Assembly (NCBI GenBank): GCA_021325255.1
Contig: JAJPHP010000081.1
Coordinates: forward strand, 62,001 to 126,000
Direction of reading: 5' to 3'
DNA length: 64,000 bases
From: Nitrososphaerota archaeon
GTDB lineage: Archaea > Thermoproteota > Nitrososphaeria > Nitrososphaerales > CADDZS01
Shown here one piece after another: positions 44,747-53,734 of the stretch; the stretch's first letter is position 1, and each line of letters starts with the position of its first letter. Made by a program: the position numbers and the translations under genes. The notes under the pieces were generated by a model. That model did not search any database. It saw nothing but the letters and a program-made list of their open reading frames with translations, and was not told the DNA's origin.

Positions 44747-46925
44747 TCACCACTCGCGACGACACAAGATATTTTTCCAATAGAGCAATTAAGAGCAAAA
44801 TGAGAGCGAAGATCAATCCGCTCATTAGTCCTGGAACTACGGCGATAACTGTCTTTGTTGGCGTCATTTCTCCAACTCGGATTCCCCCTACGCCTACGGC
44901 GATAGCGCAGAAGAGAACTGTGAAACTGGCGGTTATCTTGGGCATCTTGTTAAGGAACGCCAAGGGAACGAGCCCCGCGAAGGCAAGTATCTTTCCAGCC
45001 GACATAAGGTAAACGGGGCTGACATTCCCGCCTACTCCCGACCCGATGGTGTAAAGAAACTGCTTGAAAGTAAGGGCGCTCGAATAGGCGGTACCTATTG
45101 TCATTCCTCCAGCATACAACAAAATCCCTTGAAAAGCCAGTTGACCCAATAAGAAAGGATTTGCTATTATCAAGACGATAATAGCGATCATTATGCCAAA
45201 GCCACGCTTGCTGAATCTGGAGTTCCAGCCCCCGATGAAACTCCCGAAGAGGATTCCTACAGCTCCGGCTAGAAGCCTGGGCGTGCTTCCTCCACCGAAC
45301 CCGAGATAACCTACCGCAGTTATACTCTTGGCCCCAGATATCACTGCATGAAGCGAAAGCGGGAAACGAAGAAGAGAGCTTGTCAGGACATAGGTAGTCT
45401 CGGAAAAATAGAAAACGAAGACGCCGAGAGCTATCATGAGGGCCAACCGTTGAAGACTGTTTTCATTGTTCGCTTCCGCCGCATAAAGACCAAGTGCACT
45501 CCATCCGAGGAATACCAACAAGAATGAAAAACCAGCTTCAATGACCACAACCAGTTTGAAAGATGTGCCCCCTATCTGGACGCCGAAAGGATTTTTCTGC
45601 CCGGTCGCGGCGTTCAGAGCAATTGAGATTCTTCGGACGTCTGAACTTGAAAGGTTAGCCGCGTTGGCCACGTGAATCACCCTATTTGTGTACAGGGCAC
45701 TGACCTGGGTTGCGAATAATGGATCTGAAGTATTGTCCACCACGATTACCGGGACGTTTCCCAAATTCGGGAGGACAAAATAACTGACTTCTGGTAAATT
45801 TACGGTCGGAAAGCTGGAGATCACCGCGATATTGAAATCCCCAACACTAGACATTACGGCGAAATCCGAAAAGTCCTGAGCCGGTGTAATCATTTGCAGG
45901 TTGCTCCTAATCGGCAAGAGGTTCTTGTGGATCAAGTTTGCTTGCGATGGAGTTGCAATAACATAGACTTTCGTCTGAGGATCCGGTCCAGCTATCGCCG
46001 CGATTGCTATCATCAGAATTGCACAAGTGATGAACATGATCAGCATGGTTCGGGCGAGCGACGCTCTGTGTGGCTGCCTCACCTTGTCCTGAATGGACAT
46101 TTTGCTGGCAAGTGGACGCAACGAAGATAGAACTCCCACGAATCTATTCCAAAGAGGATCGAACACCTTCCTGCTTCTTGCAAACAACCCCAGCGCAAGG
46201 AGTATGAGGAAAATCGCCGCGACGAGTGTTACGGCTACGCTCGCAGGAAAAAATAGATGAGACTGCATTACGATAAAGTAAACGCCGGAGGGAACGCTGA
46301 AGGTGACGTTCGACGCTCCCTTTTGGACTATGGAAGGAAGTGGGGTACTGTGGCCCACAAAATCGAATGACTCTGTGATTAAGTTCCCCGGGCGTGTGAC
46401 AATCGTAGTATTTTGGGAAACCGTGGCATTCTGGAAATTTTCTATGCCGAATGTAGGCATTCGAATCGCATCGCGAAAGAGCAAAGCCGCGCCGAACTGG
46501 ATCCCTTGTATATTCGCGTCAAAGCCAGTCGAACCCGCAGGCAAGTTGAATTGAAATGCCTTTGAAGAGCCCCCTACTCCACTCGAGGCTAGAATAACAG
46601 TTGGGGTGGACGAGCCGTTAGCAAAGTGAACAATGGCTCCCGCGCTGTTTGGAACGAAAGAAAGAACGAATAGTATAGTCTGATTAGTCGCAAGCGGCGC
46701 CGAGGTAGAGTGGATGCTGATGTTGACAAGCAAAGGCAAATTGAGATCGAAAACGTCGTATGACGGATCTATCGTGCCAACTATGGAAACCTGAACTGTC
46801 GAAGTACCATTTCTCGATGGTGAACTCTGGGCAGAAGTGTGTGGAATCGTCGTCCCAGACAGAAGAATGGGTAAAAATATGAAGAGAATAAGCGCAGCTT
46901 TGTAGCTTTCGAGCTTAGTTCTCAA
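44736..46925 (-). CDS. Large secreted-start multi-helix membrane protein, unknown
   Basis: The 729-residue protein has a signal peptide (about 1-33), a beta-rich outer domain to about 215 with sequons, a helix, a loop, another helix and a second outer domain (about 320-450), then about seven to eight more helices. The first domain has Ser/Thr-rich and NxS/T sites. I do not recognise a transporter, flippase or glycosyltransferase motif. It follows the gene at 46926 without a gap and shares 11 bases with 44357, so all are one translational unit. A complex acting at the outer membrane face is inferred. Confidence 0.6.
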   Translation of the reverse strand: MRTKLESYKAALILFIFLPILLSGTTIPHTSAQSSPSRNGTSTVQVSIVGTIDPSYDVFDLNLPLLVNISIHSTSAPLATNQTILFVLSFVPNSAGAIVHFANGSSTPTVILASSGVGGSSKAFQFNLPAGSTGFDANIQGIQFGAALLFRDAIRMPTFGIENFQNATVSQNTTIVTRPGNLITESFDFVGHSTPLPSIVQKGASNVTFSVPSGVYFIVMQSHLFFPASVAVTLVAAIFLILLALGLFARSRKVFDPLWNRFVGVLSSLRPLASKMSIQDKVRQPHRASLARTMLIMFITCAILMIAIAAIAGPDPQTKVYVIATPSQANLIHKNLLPIRSNLQMITPAQDFSDFAVMSSVGDFNIAVISSFPTVNLPEVSYFVLPNLGNVPVIVVDNTSDPLFATQVSALYTNRVIHVANAANLSSSDVRRISIALNAATGQKNPFGVQIGGTSFKLVVVIEAGFSFLLVFLGWSALGLYAAEANNENSLQRLALMIALGVFVFYFSETTYVLTSSLLRFPLSLHAVISGAKSITAVGYLGFGGGSTPRLLAGAVGILFGSFIGGWNSRFSKRGFGIMIAIIVLIIANPFLLGQLAFQGILLYAGGMTIGTAYSSALTFKQFLYTIGSGVGGNVSPVYLMSAGKILAFAGLVPLAFLNKMPKITASFTVLFCAIAVGVGGIRVGEMTPTKTVIAVVPGLMSGLIFALILLLIALLEKYLVSSRVVSVQ

Positions 46926-48653
46926 TCAGAATGATACCTTCCACGACAACTGAACAGAGCCGTCTCTTTGCACAAAGTTTCGTCGAACTAGACCTTTTGT
47001 CTCGAGCCCTTTCACTGATTCTAAAACGGTATTTAAGGTGAGTTCTGTCCCAGCTTCCTCAGCTGGCATCAACTTCGAGTAGATTTCTTCCGTGGTCAAA
47101 GTGCCGCGCGACTCCAAAAAAGCATTGAGAACTCGCCAATCTTTCTCAGACAGTGCAGAAGCCTTTGTCCAGGAGTCCTCAACTGATCCATCCAACCTAG
47201 ATGCAACTACTGCCACTCCGAAGATCGCTGCGGAAGAGCAAAGCGCCTCCACCATGAGCAAGAGGCTATTGGAGATACTGTTCAAAGTGGAATAGTAGCT
47301 CGTCCAACTCGTAAAGAAGGATTGACTCTGTATTTCCGGGAGAAATAGAGAATTCAGGTCTCCGACGAAATAGTTCTCTGCTGCAGTGATATTCGTCCCC
47401 GTGAAGTTGCGCAGAATCGTAATTCCATTGTTTAGAGTGATGAAACCTGATCCATTCCAGAATGTTAGCTGCGTTGTTGCTGGAAACACCACCATCAAAT
47501 TGTAGGAGGAATTGTAGACAGTGACATAACCTCTGAGATTGCCAACTTGAGTCAGGTTGGAAATTCGGTTATAGCCCGGGATGTTCCCGAACGAGTTCAC
47601 AACGTATGGACTGCCTCTAGAGAGTTCGTAATACAGGGTATAGTTGGAACGTTCCGGATATGTTATAGGAACGTAAACCTGTTTTATCGCGTAGACATCC
47701 GAGTTGTACGACTGAATCGTGCTCTGGTTTACCAACCAACCAGTAGGCGGGCCGGGAATCGGATTCGCGACGTATCCGCGATATGTGATGTAAGATTGCG
47801 CGGGCGCTCCATAAAAGGCCAATAGTGGAACCTGGACAAGTACCGTGGCAACAACGATTAATACAATCAGCAAAAGTGATGCGAACATTGAGGGCGAGAC
47901 TGTAGACTCAGATGGGATTCTTGAACCGCAAATCAGGCAGAATCCATTTTCGACCACGTGATTTTGGCAGGCACTCTTTACAGCCGGCCGAGACCCACTG
48001 AACAGTTCTCTTGTCTTTGTGGGGATCAGCAAAACTAGGCACAGCGGTGCTCCGAGTTGAAGGATTTCAAGTGCGGGAAAAGATACGGCCGCTAGTAACA
48101 GTGCAATGACTGCAGCGGGCAGAGCAAGACTGTAAGGTCTGAATCTGACGAAGGAAGCGAAGAGAATGAAGATTGCACCTGCGACTACAACTAATGCCAA
48201 GGTATTCCCAAGAAGAACTTCTATTTCCCCAAAGAGAGGCACCAAAGCCTCCACGACTACCAAGGGGAGTGCAACCCAAGCCAGACGAGCTCCAAACATG
48301 AAAAGCACGTAGGCGTACACCATCAGGACTAGCGATTCGTAATGAAAGAGAAGAGTTGACGATGAAAAGTTTGATCCGTACAAGTAGAATACAACCGACG
48401 CCATGAGGAAAAAGAATCCCCAAGTTGTGCTTCCTGCAGACACCTGAGCGAGAGTGCTTATCACCTTCCATCTCATCAAGATACCAAGGCAAACAAGAAC
48501 CGTGGCGGCAATGAAAAAAGAAGACAGAGGGTATGCTAGGAACCATCGCCTAAAGAGGAAGAAATCGTAGTAGTAGAAGAAAATAATCAATGGGATAACG
48601 GTAAGCGACTTGAGCAAAGGAACGAGGGCATTGTCATCTTGCTTGGAACTCAT
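46926..48653 (-). CDS. Multi-helix protein with zinc ribbon, ectodomain and winged helix
   Basis: The 575-residue protein combines four parts. Residues about 1-215 have about eight helices, and their spacing (YDFFLFRRWFLAYPLSS, then GFFFLMASVVFYLYGSN and ESLVLMVYAYVLFMFGARL) recalls the N-terminal half of exosortases, but the catalytic Cys/Arg/His motifs are absent. Residues 229-242 are a Cys/His zinc site (C229, H232, C239, C242). A helix, an outer domain (about 280-460) and another helix follow. Residues about 495-575 are a winged helix (KDWRVLNAFLESRGTLTTEEIYSKL, then LETKGLVRRNF). It could be a membrane-bound one-component regulator. It starts on the TGA of the upstream gene. Confidence 0.65.
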   Translation of the reverse strand: MSSKQDDNALVPLLKSLTVIPLIIFFYYYDFFLFRRWFLAYPLSSFFIAATVLVCLGILMRWKVISTLAQVSAGSTTWGFFFLMASVVFYLYGSNFSSSTLLFHYESLVLMVYAYVLFMFGARLAWVALPLVVVEALVPLFGEIEVLLGNTLALVVVAGAIFILFASFVRFRPYSLALPAAVIALLLAAVSFPALEILQLGAPLCLVLLIPTKTRELFSGSRPAVKSACQNHVVENGFCLICGSRIPSESTVSPSMFASLLLIVLIVVATVLVQVPLLAFYGAPAQSYITYRGYVANPIPGPPTGWLVNQSTIQSYNSDVYAIKQVYVPITYPERSNYTLYYELSRGSPYVVNSFGNIPGYNRISNLTQVGNLRGYVTVYNSSYNLMVVFPATTQLTFWNGSGFITLNNGITILRNFTGTNITAAENYFVGDLNSLFLPEIQSQSFFTSWTSYYSTLNSISNSLLLMVEALCSSAAIFGVAVVASRLDGSVEDSWTKASALSEKDWRVLNAFLESRGTLTTEEIYSKLMPAEEAGTELTLNTVLESVKGLETKGLVRRNFVQRDGSVQLSWKVSF

Positions 48654-49372
48654 CAGTGAACACCGCCTGCTTTCTCCGTAAGTGAAAGCCTTACGTCAAG
48701 CATATTTCGGCCCTTTGAGGTGGAGCAGTCAACCAGCCGTACGACCTTTGTTGTCGCATTGGCATAAAGAATTGCCACCAAGCTGCCCAGTGCACAACCA
48801 ATCATTCCGGTATTGTTACCAGGTGCCACTGCCCTATTCGAGCAGTTGAGAGCAGGGTTCAATATACGAACATCAACCTTACTGTCACCATCTCTGTTTA
48901 CAACGACGTCACTAGCTAATCTAAAGTCCTGTGTCAGAATCCTTGGGAGCTGAACGTCAAGGTCGGACAATGTAACGTGATCTGCATTCATTTGCCTGCA
49001 GAATAACTGTGCTAGAGACTTTCCAGGAGGCTCTAGTGCTTCTCTTACGGGGTCGGAAGTCCCCAAGACAACGTCGGAGACCTTCGGACCTGTTGCTACA
49101 TAGACCACATCTCTAAAGCTCAATCCTTGAGCCAACTGATCATTCAGAGTCGAGAGCGAATCGAGTATCCTGTTGACGAGCCTTGATTGTATTGAGTTCG
49201 AGGGCTCGCGCGTGAGTAATATTATGGCGGCAATAAATGCAACAAGCGAATCGATTTCGAATACAATGAAATTGGAAAAATATGATAATATAAGAAAGAA
49301 TATGCTGATTACAGCAAACGACGCTCCTGCTACCTTAGATCTTTCTCCCAGCCTTCGCTGAATCCGCTGCAT
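48653..49372 (-). CDS. Membrane-anchored unknown protein, first gene of coupled cluster
   Basis: The 239-residue protein has two helices near the N-terminus (about 14-30 and 36-52) and a soluble domain (about 60-235) rich in short strands, with several cysteines (FCRQM, NCSNR, IGCALGS, VDCSTSKG). No family is recognised. Its stop overlaps the ATG of the next gene (TGATG), giving tight coupling. A TATA-like CTATATAG near 49538 on this strand could start the transcript, leaving a leader of about 140 bases. Confidence 0.55.
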   Translation of the reverse strand: MQRIQRRLGERSKVAGASFAVISIFFLILSYFSNFIVFEIDSLVAFIAAIILLTREPSNSIQSRLVNRILDSLSTLNDQLAQGLSFRDVVYVATGPKVSDVVLGTSDPVREALEPPGKSLAQLFCRQMNADHVTLSDLDVQLPRILTQDFRLASDVVVNRDGDSKVDVRILNPALNCSNRAVAPGNNTGMIGCALGSLVAILYANATTKVVRLVDCSTSKGRNMLDVRLSLTEKAGGVH

Positions 49373-49578
49373 TCCTTAATTTCAGCCGCCACATCTGTTA
49401 TTCTGAGAATTGAATGTAATTGCACATTCCGATATCTGGCCGAATCCATGAAGCGAGTAACTTCAAAGAAATCGAAACCAAACCTTTCTCTAACACTTCT
49501 GAGAAAGCGTAACAATATGGGGAAAAATTTGAAGGCTATATAGTTGAGTCTTGAAAGATTCACCCAAGCGTGAAATTG

Positions 49579-50604
49579 TCAAGGCTCGTCTGATCGCCTT
49601 GCTTTGCGAATCAACAACATTACTAGGCCAAAGGTGTACCCGAGACCGTTCGAGAAGTATCTCAAGAGCTGGTAAAATGGAAGTATTGCAAGGCTAACTT
49701 TCGGAACGCTCGCTATCAGGCGCAGTCTCAATATTCGCAAGTATAGGAATAGGAGAATTGCGACCACTCCAACAGTCAGAACAATCGCAAACATCCAAGA
49801 GACAGTAAGGGATAGCAAGAAGAGAGCGATCAGGATCCATAGGCCTGCTACTGCTCTTGCGAAATCTGCCACCCGAGCTCCCTTCGAGACGAAGGCAATC
49901 CTGTTAGCCCCCTTTCGGAAACTCTTCTTCGCAAATTGCCAGGCTGTCTCATACCGCCTGTGTCTCCAGTGGACTCCTTCGACTAGACCAATCTGATAAC
50001 CGGCTTGCGTCACACGGGAAAAGAGGTCTCTGTCCTCGGCCTGCTTCAACGAAGTATCGTATAATCCGACTTTGTCAAGAGCCTCTCGCTTGAAAACCCA
50101 GGCAAAGTAGGGCTTCATCCTACCCTCGTGAAGCAAGGTGTGTTTTATTGCATTTTCAGCTTCAATTGACCGTGTGACAAAGGTCCTGCGGATCTCCCAG
50201 ATGCCGCCGAGGACGCATACGCCTCCAAACTTCGTGCTTGACTCGAGGCAATTTACTGCCTTTTCCACGTAATCCTTCTCGTATATCGCGTCGCCCTCGG
50301 CGAAGAAAATTATCGGACCACTCGAAAGGGCATATCCTGCATTCTTTGCACTGCTCGTGCCAGAGTGTACGATGTCAACAAATCTGATCCGCCTTTCAGC
50401 TGATGCTAGTCCTCTGACCACTTTTGGCGTAGAGTCCGTTGAGCCATCGTTGACCACGATAAATTCGCAGTTCTCATAAGTCTGTTCGAGCAGAGATCCG
50501 AGGCTCCTTTCTATCGTATCTTCATCGTTATAAACGGGGAGAATCACCGAAACGAGCGGAGCGGTAGATGGCCCCCGAGCCTCAGTCAGGTTGCTTGAGA
50601 GCAT
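49579..50604 (-). CDS. GT2-family glycosyltransferase with membrane tail
   Basis: This GT-A enzyme has the opening VSVILPVYNDEDTIERSLGSLL, the donor-site strand FIVVNDGSTDST, AEGDAIY in the DXD position, and QAEDRDLFSRV, all in the first 215 residues. Two to three helices at about 235-320 anchor it to the membrane. Such membrane-tailed GT2 enzymes often transfer a sugar to a lipid carrier or extend a lipid-linked glycan. It lies downstream of the second GT2 gene in the same direction. Confidence 0.85.
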   Translation of the reverse strand: MLSSNLTEARGPSTAPLVSVILPVYNDEDTIERSLGSLLEQTYENCEFIVVNDGSTDSTPKVVRGLASAERRIRFVDIVHSGTSSAKNAGYALSSGPIIFFAEGDAIYEKDYVEKAVNCLESSTKFGGVCVLGGIWEIRRTFVTRSIEAENAIKHTLLHEGRMKPYFAWVFKREALDKVGLYDTSLKQAEDRDLFSRVTQAGYQIGLVEGVHWRHRRYETAWQFAKKSFRKGANRIAFVSKGARVADFARAVAGLWILIALFLLSLTVSWMFAIVLTVGVVAILLFLYLRILRLRLIASVPKVSLAILPFYQLLRYFSNGLGYTFGLVMLLIRKARRSDEP

Positions 50605-50660
50605 TGCCCCAAATCACTTCGAATGTTTTCCTTCTTTTTCCCCGGCGCTTCTCTGTCATC

Positions 50661-51695
50661 TCATCGCCTTTTGAATTTCAGATAACCTCTGAAAAACCCG
50701 GCAAACTCTGCGAGTCTGCTCAACCACTTTACGAAGAGGAATTTTATCGTGGGCCCTGCCGGCGCCCCAACCGACCTTAACCTCACACCTTCTTTAGCCA
50801 GCGAACTGAGGGTCAAACACGATAGGCCAATGCTGGTGAGACTCAACCACGGTTGACCAATTATCAAGAGAAAGGCCGCCGCGCCAGCGAACAGAATTGT
50901 TGCGACGGCGCCGAGCGGAGGGCGATAGACTCCATACTTACGCCTCATGTAACCGTGACCAACGCCGGCCCGCCAGTACTTGTCCTTGATGAAATTCGAG
51001 GCGCTCCCAACGGGGGCAACTCTAATCTTGGCCGATGGGTCCTCAACGACCTTGTATCCTGCCTTGTTGATGCGGAAAGCTAGGTCTTTATCCTCCGTCC
51101 CGAAGAACATCGCCCCGTCGAATCCTCCAGCATCCGTTATTGCTTTTTTGAGCCAGGCCGTGCCCTTCGTCGTAACGCTCGTCCAATCCCTCTGCTTCTT
51201 TTGTGCAGGAAGATCACTTTTGGCTTTCCCCCTACGTGCGGCTGCGTCATACTCGTACTCCAAGACCTTCATGAACCAGCCAGTCGTCTCGATCGGCTCT
51301 CTTGGTACCGTGACGATTCCGACCTGAGGATCGTTCTGAAAGTTATTCACGAGGTTTTCGGCCCAGGACTCGTCGCAGTAATCATCAGCATCCATGAAAA
51401 GAATCACATCACCAGTCGAACTCTGGACACCGATGTTCCTCGAAATGCCATATGAGTCAAGCCGAGGAGCGACTACAAGTTTCACCGGAAACTCGCGAAC
51501 AATTTCCTGAGTACGGTCAGTAGAGTTACCGTCAACCACAATAATTTCGCACTGTACTGTCTGCCTCAAGAGTGATTCGAGGCAGGCTCTGATGCTCGAC
51601 TCACCGTTACGGACAATCACCACGATGGACCCTTTCAGAGTGTTCTTCTGATCCGCGAGAACCGTCTCGCCACGTTGCTCGATTTGTCCGCTCAA
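50661..51695 (-). CDS. GT2-family glycosyltransferase
   Basis: This GT-A enzyme of 344 residues has an N-terminal domain beginning GSIVVIVRNGESSIRACLES, the strand CEIIVVDGNSTDRT, the metal site FMDADDYCD, and GTEDKDLAFRI as the catalytic-base block. A helix pair near 270-305 may be membrane-associated. It begins a pair with the membrane-tailed GT2 gene downstream, 56 bp away. The short coupled frames at 51704-51993 lie directly upstream. Confidence 0.87.
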   Translation of the reverse strand: MSGQIEQRGETVLADQKNTLKGSIVVIVRNGESSIRACLESLLRQTVQCEIIVVDGNSTDRTQEIVREFPVKLVVAPRLDSYGISRNIGVQSSTGDVILFMDADDYCDESWAENLVNNFQNDPQVGIVTVPREPIETTGWFMKVLEYEYDAAARRGKAKSDLPAQKKQRDWTSVTTKGTAWLKKAITDAGGFDGAMFFGTEDKDLAFRINKAGYKVVEDPSAKIRVAPVGSASNFIKDKYWRAGVGHGYMRRKYGVYRPPLGAVATILFAGAAAFLLIIGQPWLSLTSIGLSCLTLSSLAKEGVRLRSVGAPAGPTIKFLFVKWLSRLAEFAGFFRGYLKFKRR

Positions 51696-51703
51696 TATTA
51701 CTC

Positions 51704-51993
51704 TTATCGCACTCGCAGAACACGCATATATTCTCGATACAGAAAATTAAAGGGAACAGCATTCAGCAACCGCGCAGGTCGCCCAAACTTGGTAATGACT
51801 GGATCGACTTTAGTAGAATCGACAGCTGATTTAACTTTTAAAGAATCAAACTCACTTTGAAAATCTTTCAGCTCGGAAGGAGTCACTTTTTGCCCTGCTC
51901 GAACCGCCAGTAACTCCGCAGATGACTTGCCGTGTATCCAGGGTCGCTATGTGTAACTTGACCTCCGTATTCGTTTGTGACATGGTCGTTCAT
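51704..51993 (-). pseudogene. Small gene split into two coupled frames
   Basis: A 36-codon frame (ATG 51993, TGA 51883-51885) and a 60-codon frame (GTG 51886, stop 51704) overlap by GTGA. Read together with one extra A in the five-A run near 51886, they give one continuous protein of about 97 residues (GYTASHLRSYWRFEQGKK running into VTPSELKDFQSEF). Either they are two translationally coupled microproteins or a single gene broken by an indel. A TTTATCC box lies about 23 bases before the ATG, consistent with a leaderless start. It abuts the GT2 gene. Confidence 0.45.
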
Positions 51994-52473
51994 TAGCGAT
52001 CAATGGGTGGATAAATGGTACTGAGTAGCTATTGAGAATGTTACGTGTTGCTCCCCCCGATCCCCCTTCGCGAACCGAATGAGAATCGGATGCCCCAAAG
52101 TCAGTATCAATCTTATTCGAATATGCTAAGACTCAGTCAAGGTCGACTTGCTCGAAGTATCGCACCTGAGCTGTCGCCCTGTCCGATACCAGATGGAACA
52201 AGAATGAAAACTGGCCTCAGAAGCCTTGTGGAAACCCCAGCTACCATAGCGTATCCAAACTCATTGCAGTTGTTCAAGCGTCCTTCTCCACGCGTTACCC
52301 TTTCGAAAGATAGGAAAGATAACATTCTGTGCACAGACCGGCCTTGATTTTCAAAATTCGCATTTTGGCAAAAACAGCTTGATTCTCACTGTTCATGCCC
52401 TAAATACAATATGGCAGGTACAACGAAGTTCCATTATTGAGAGGAGGAAATACCACTCTAATCACCATTGGAC
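51994..52473. other. Intergenic stretch, nothing assigned
   Basis: About 480 bp. A 100-codon plus-strand frame and an antisense frame overlap near 52045-52347, but neither looks like protein. It ends at a strong hairpin pair. Confidence 0.35.
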
Positions 52474-52525
52474 TTCTCGACAATTGTCGAGAAAGCGAGG
52501 GGGTACCCCCCCCTAGAGGGGGTAC
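52474..52525. repeat. Two adjacent perfect hairpins
   Basis: A 20-base perfect palindrome at 52474-52493 (half-site TTCTCGACAA) is followed within 10 bases by GTACCCCC (52503-52510) and GGGGGTAC (52518-52525) with a 7-base loop. A TATA-like TATTTAAA starts 18 bases further on. The block could be a transcription terminator/attenuator, a protein-binding site, or a structured RNA. Confidence 0.5.
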
Positions 52526-52909
52526 GTAACTGAGCTAATTTGCTATTTAAAGCGGGAAACCGAATGTCCCCAGAGCTTAGGGCAGTCCGAGTCACGCCAT
52601 TTCAAACGCCGAGCCACGACAGACGTATATCTCAAGATTCAGTCCAAATGAAACTTCGTGAGTCTTACACTAATCAAGCTCTTTGTCATTTCGCACCTTG
52701 CATTGTGGACGCCCGGAAACGAAAAAATAGGAGTCTTTTGTACATACAATCCAGCATGACGTTAGGGCAAGTGCTCTATCATACTGACTTGAAAAGTGGG
52801 CCACTCACGGTTACTGAAAGATTTTGTTTTCTTGGCTCGAGTCCTCATAGAGCTTTTGTGCAAAAGCGCTAAAAGCAGTTCCGAGACGTTTCCTATTTCT
52901 AATGCAACT

Positions 52910-53473
52910 TTGAGCAATCGAAACACCGTTGTCAGAGCGATCAGAATAGACTCCTCTCTCGACAAGTCAATTACAGAGGCAGCCAACAAGAAGGGCTTGA
53001 GCTTCAACCTGCTCGTCAACCAGATACTGACAAAGTACACAGAGTTTGACCGCGTAGCTGAGAAGCTCGGATTCATCGGCTTTGCACCCTCTAGTCTCAA
53101 GAACTTTCTCAACCTGATATCAAACGCAGAAGCCGAGACGCTCGGGGCTGTGAGTGGGTTTTCTGGTCACAATGCAAAGCAGTTCGCAAATATGCTCGTA
53201 GGGAGGAGCGACCTTGAAGGTTTTCTGGAAACAATAAAGCGCATGGAAAAATACGTCCGCGCCTTCACGACGGAGATATCAACAAAGCACGGTACTTATC
53301 AGGTGATAATGTCCCACTCTCTAGGTGTAAAATGGTCCCATTTTTTGAAAGGAATGATGAGCGCGACATTGGGTGAGATCTACGGTGTGAAAGCAGAGTT
53401 TGAGATGACCGAAAACTTCCTGACAACTAGATTCGCAATCAGGCACGAGCTGGAAGCGGCAAGCAGGATCTGA
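52910..53473 (+). CDS. RHH-start protein of unknown function
   Basis: The frame is open from 52796, but the likely start is TTG 52910, since the sequence before it is unpatterned. The N-terminal part (TVVRAIRIDSSLDKSITEAA, then LSFNLLVNQIL) resembles a ribbon-helix-helix. The rest (about 60-187) has helices and strands such as HGTYQVIMSHSLGVKWSHFL and GVKAEFEMTENFL, with no family I recognise. The RHH part suggests DNA binding and dimerisation. It lies about 260 bp before the FtcD gene. Confidence 0.6.
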   Translation: MSNRNTVVRAIRIDSSLDKSITEAANKKGLSFNLLVNQILTKYTEFDRVAEKLGFIGFAPSSLKNFLNLISNAEAETLGAVSGFSGHNAKQFANMLVGRSDLEGFLETIKRMEKYVRAFTTEISTKHGTYQVIMSHSLGVKWSHFLKGMMSATLGEIYGVKAEFEMTENFLTTRFAIRHELEAASRI

Positions 53474-53734
53474 CCATAGGCTCAGAATAGTTTATGCGGT
53501 AGAAATCATCTTCGTTCATCCTTCGCCCCAGAATACTCCCGATGCGGCGCTTTTTTCCTCTGATGTGATAAGGCCTCCCCCCTCCTTTCCTGAATTACTC
53601 TGTCGCTACCTCTTTAAGCAAAATAAGAGGATACAATCTATGACGTGAAGGAGGAAAGTTGAAAGCTTTCTCTGACCTGTTGTCAACCTTTAGAGCATGT
53701 GGCGCAATTCTTTCGTGTTGAAATGAAATAGGGA

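Noticed and set aside
49330..49563. 77-codon minus-strand frame overlapping the start of the coupled cluster
   Set aside because: It has some protein-like character but overlaps the 49372 start by 42 bases in another frame, with no promoter spacing to favour it.
52540..52872. 110-codon plus-strand frame after the double hairpin
   Set aside because: The TATA box lies inside its first codons, the residues are unpatterned, and it overlaps the upstream part of the RHH-start frame.
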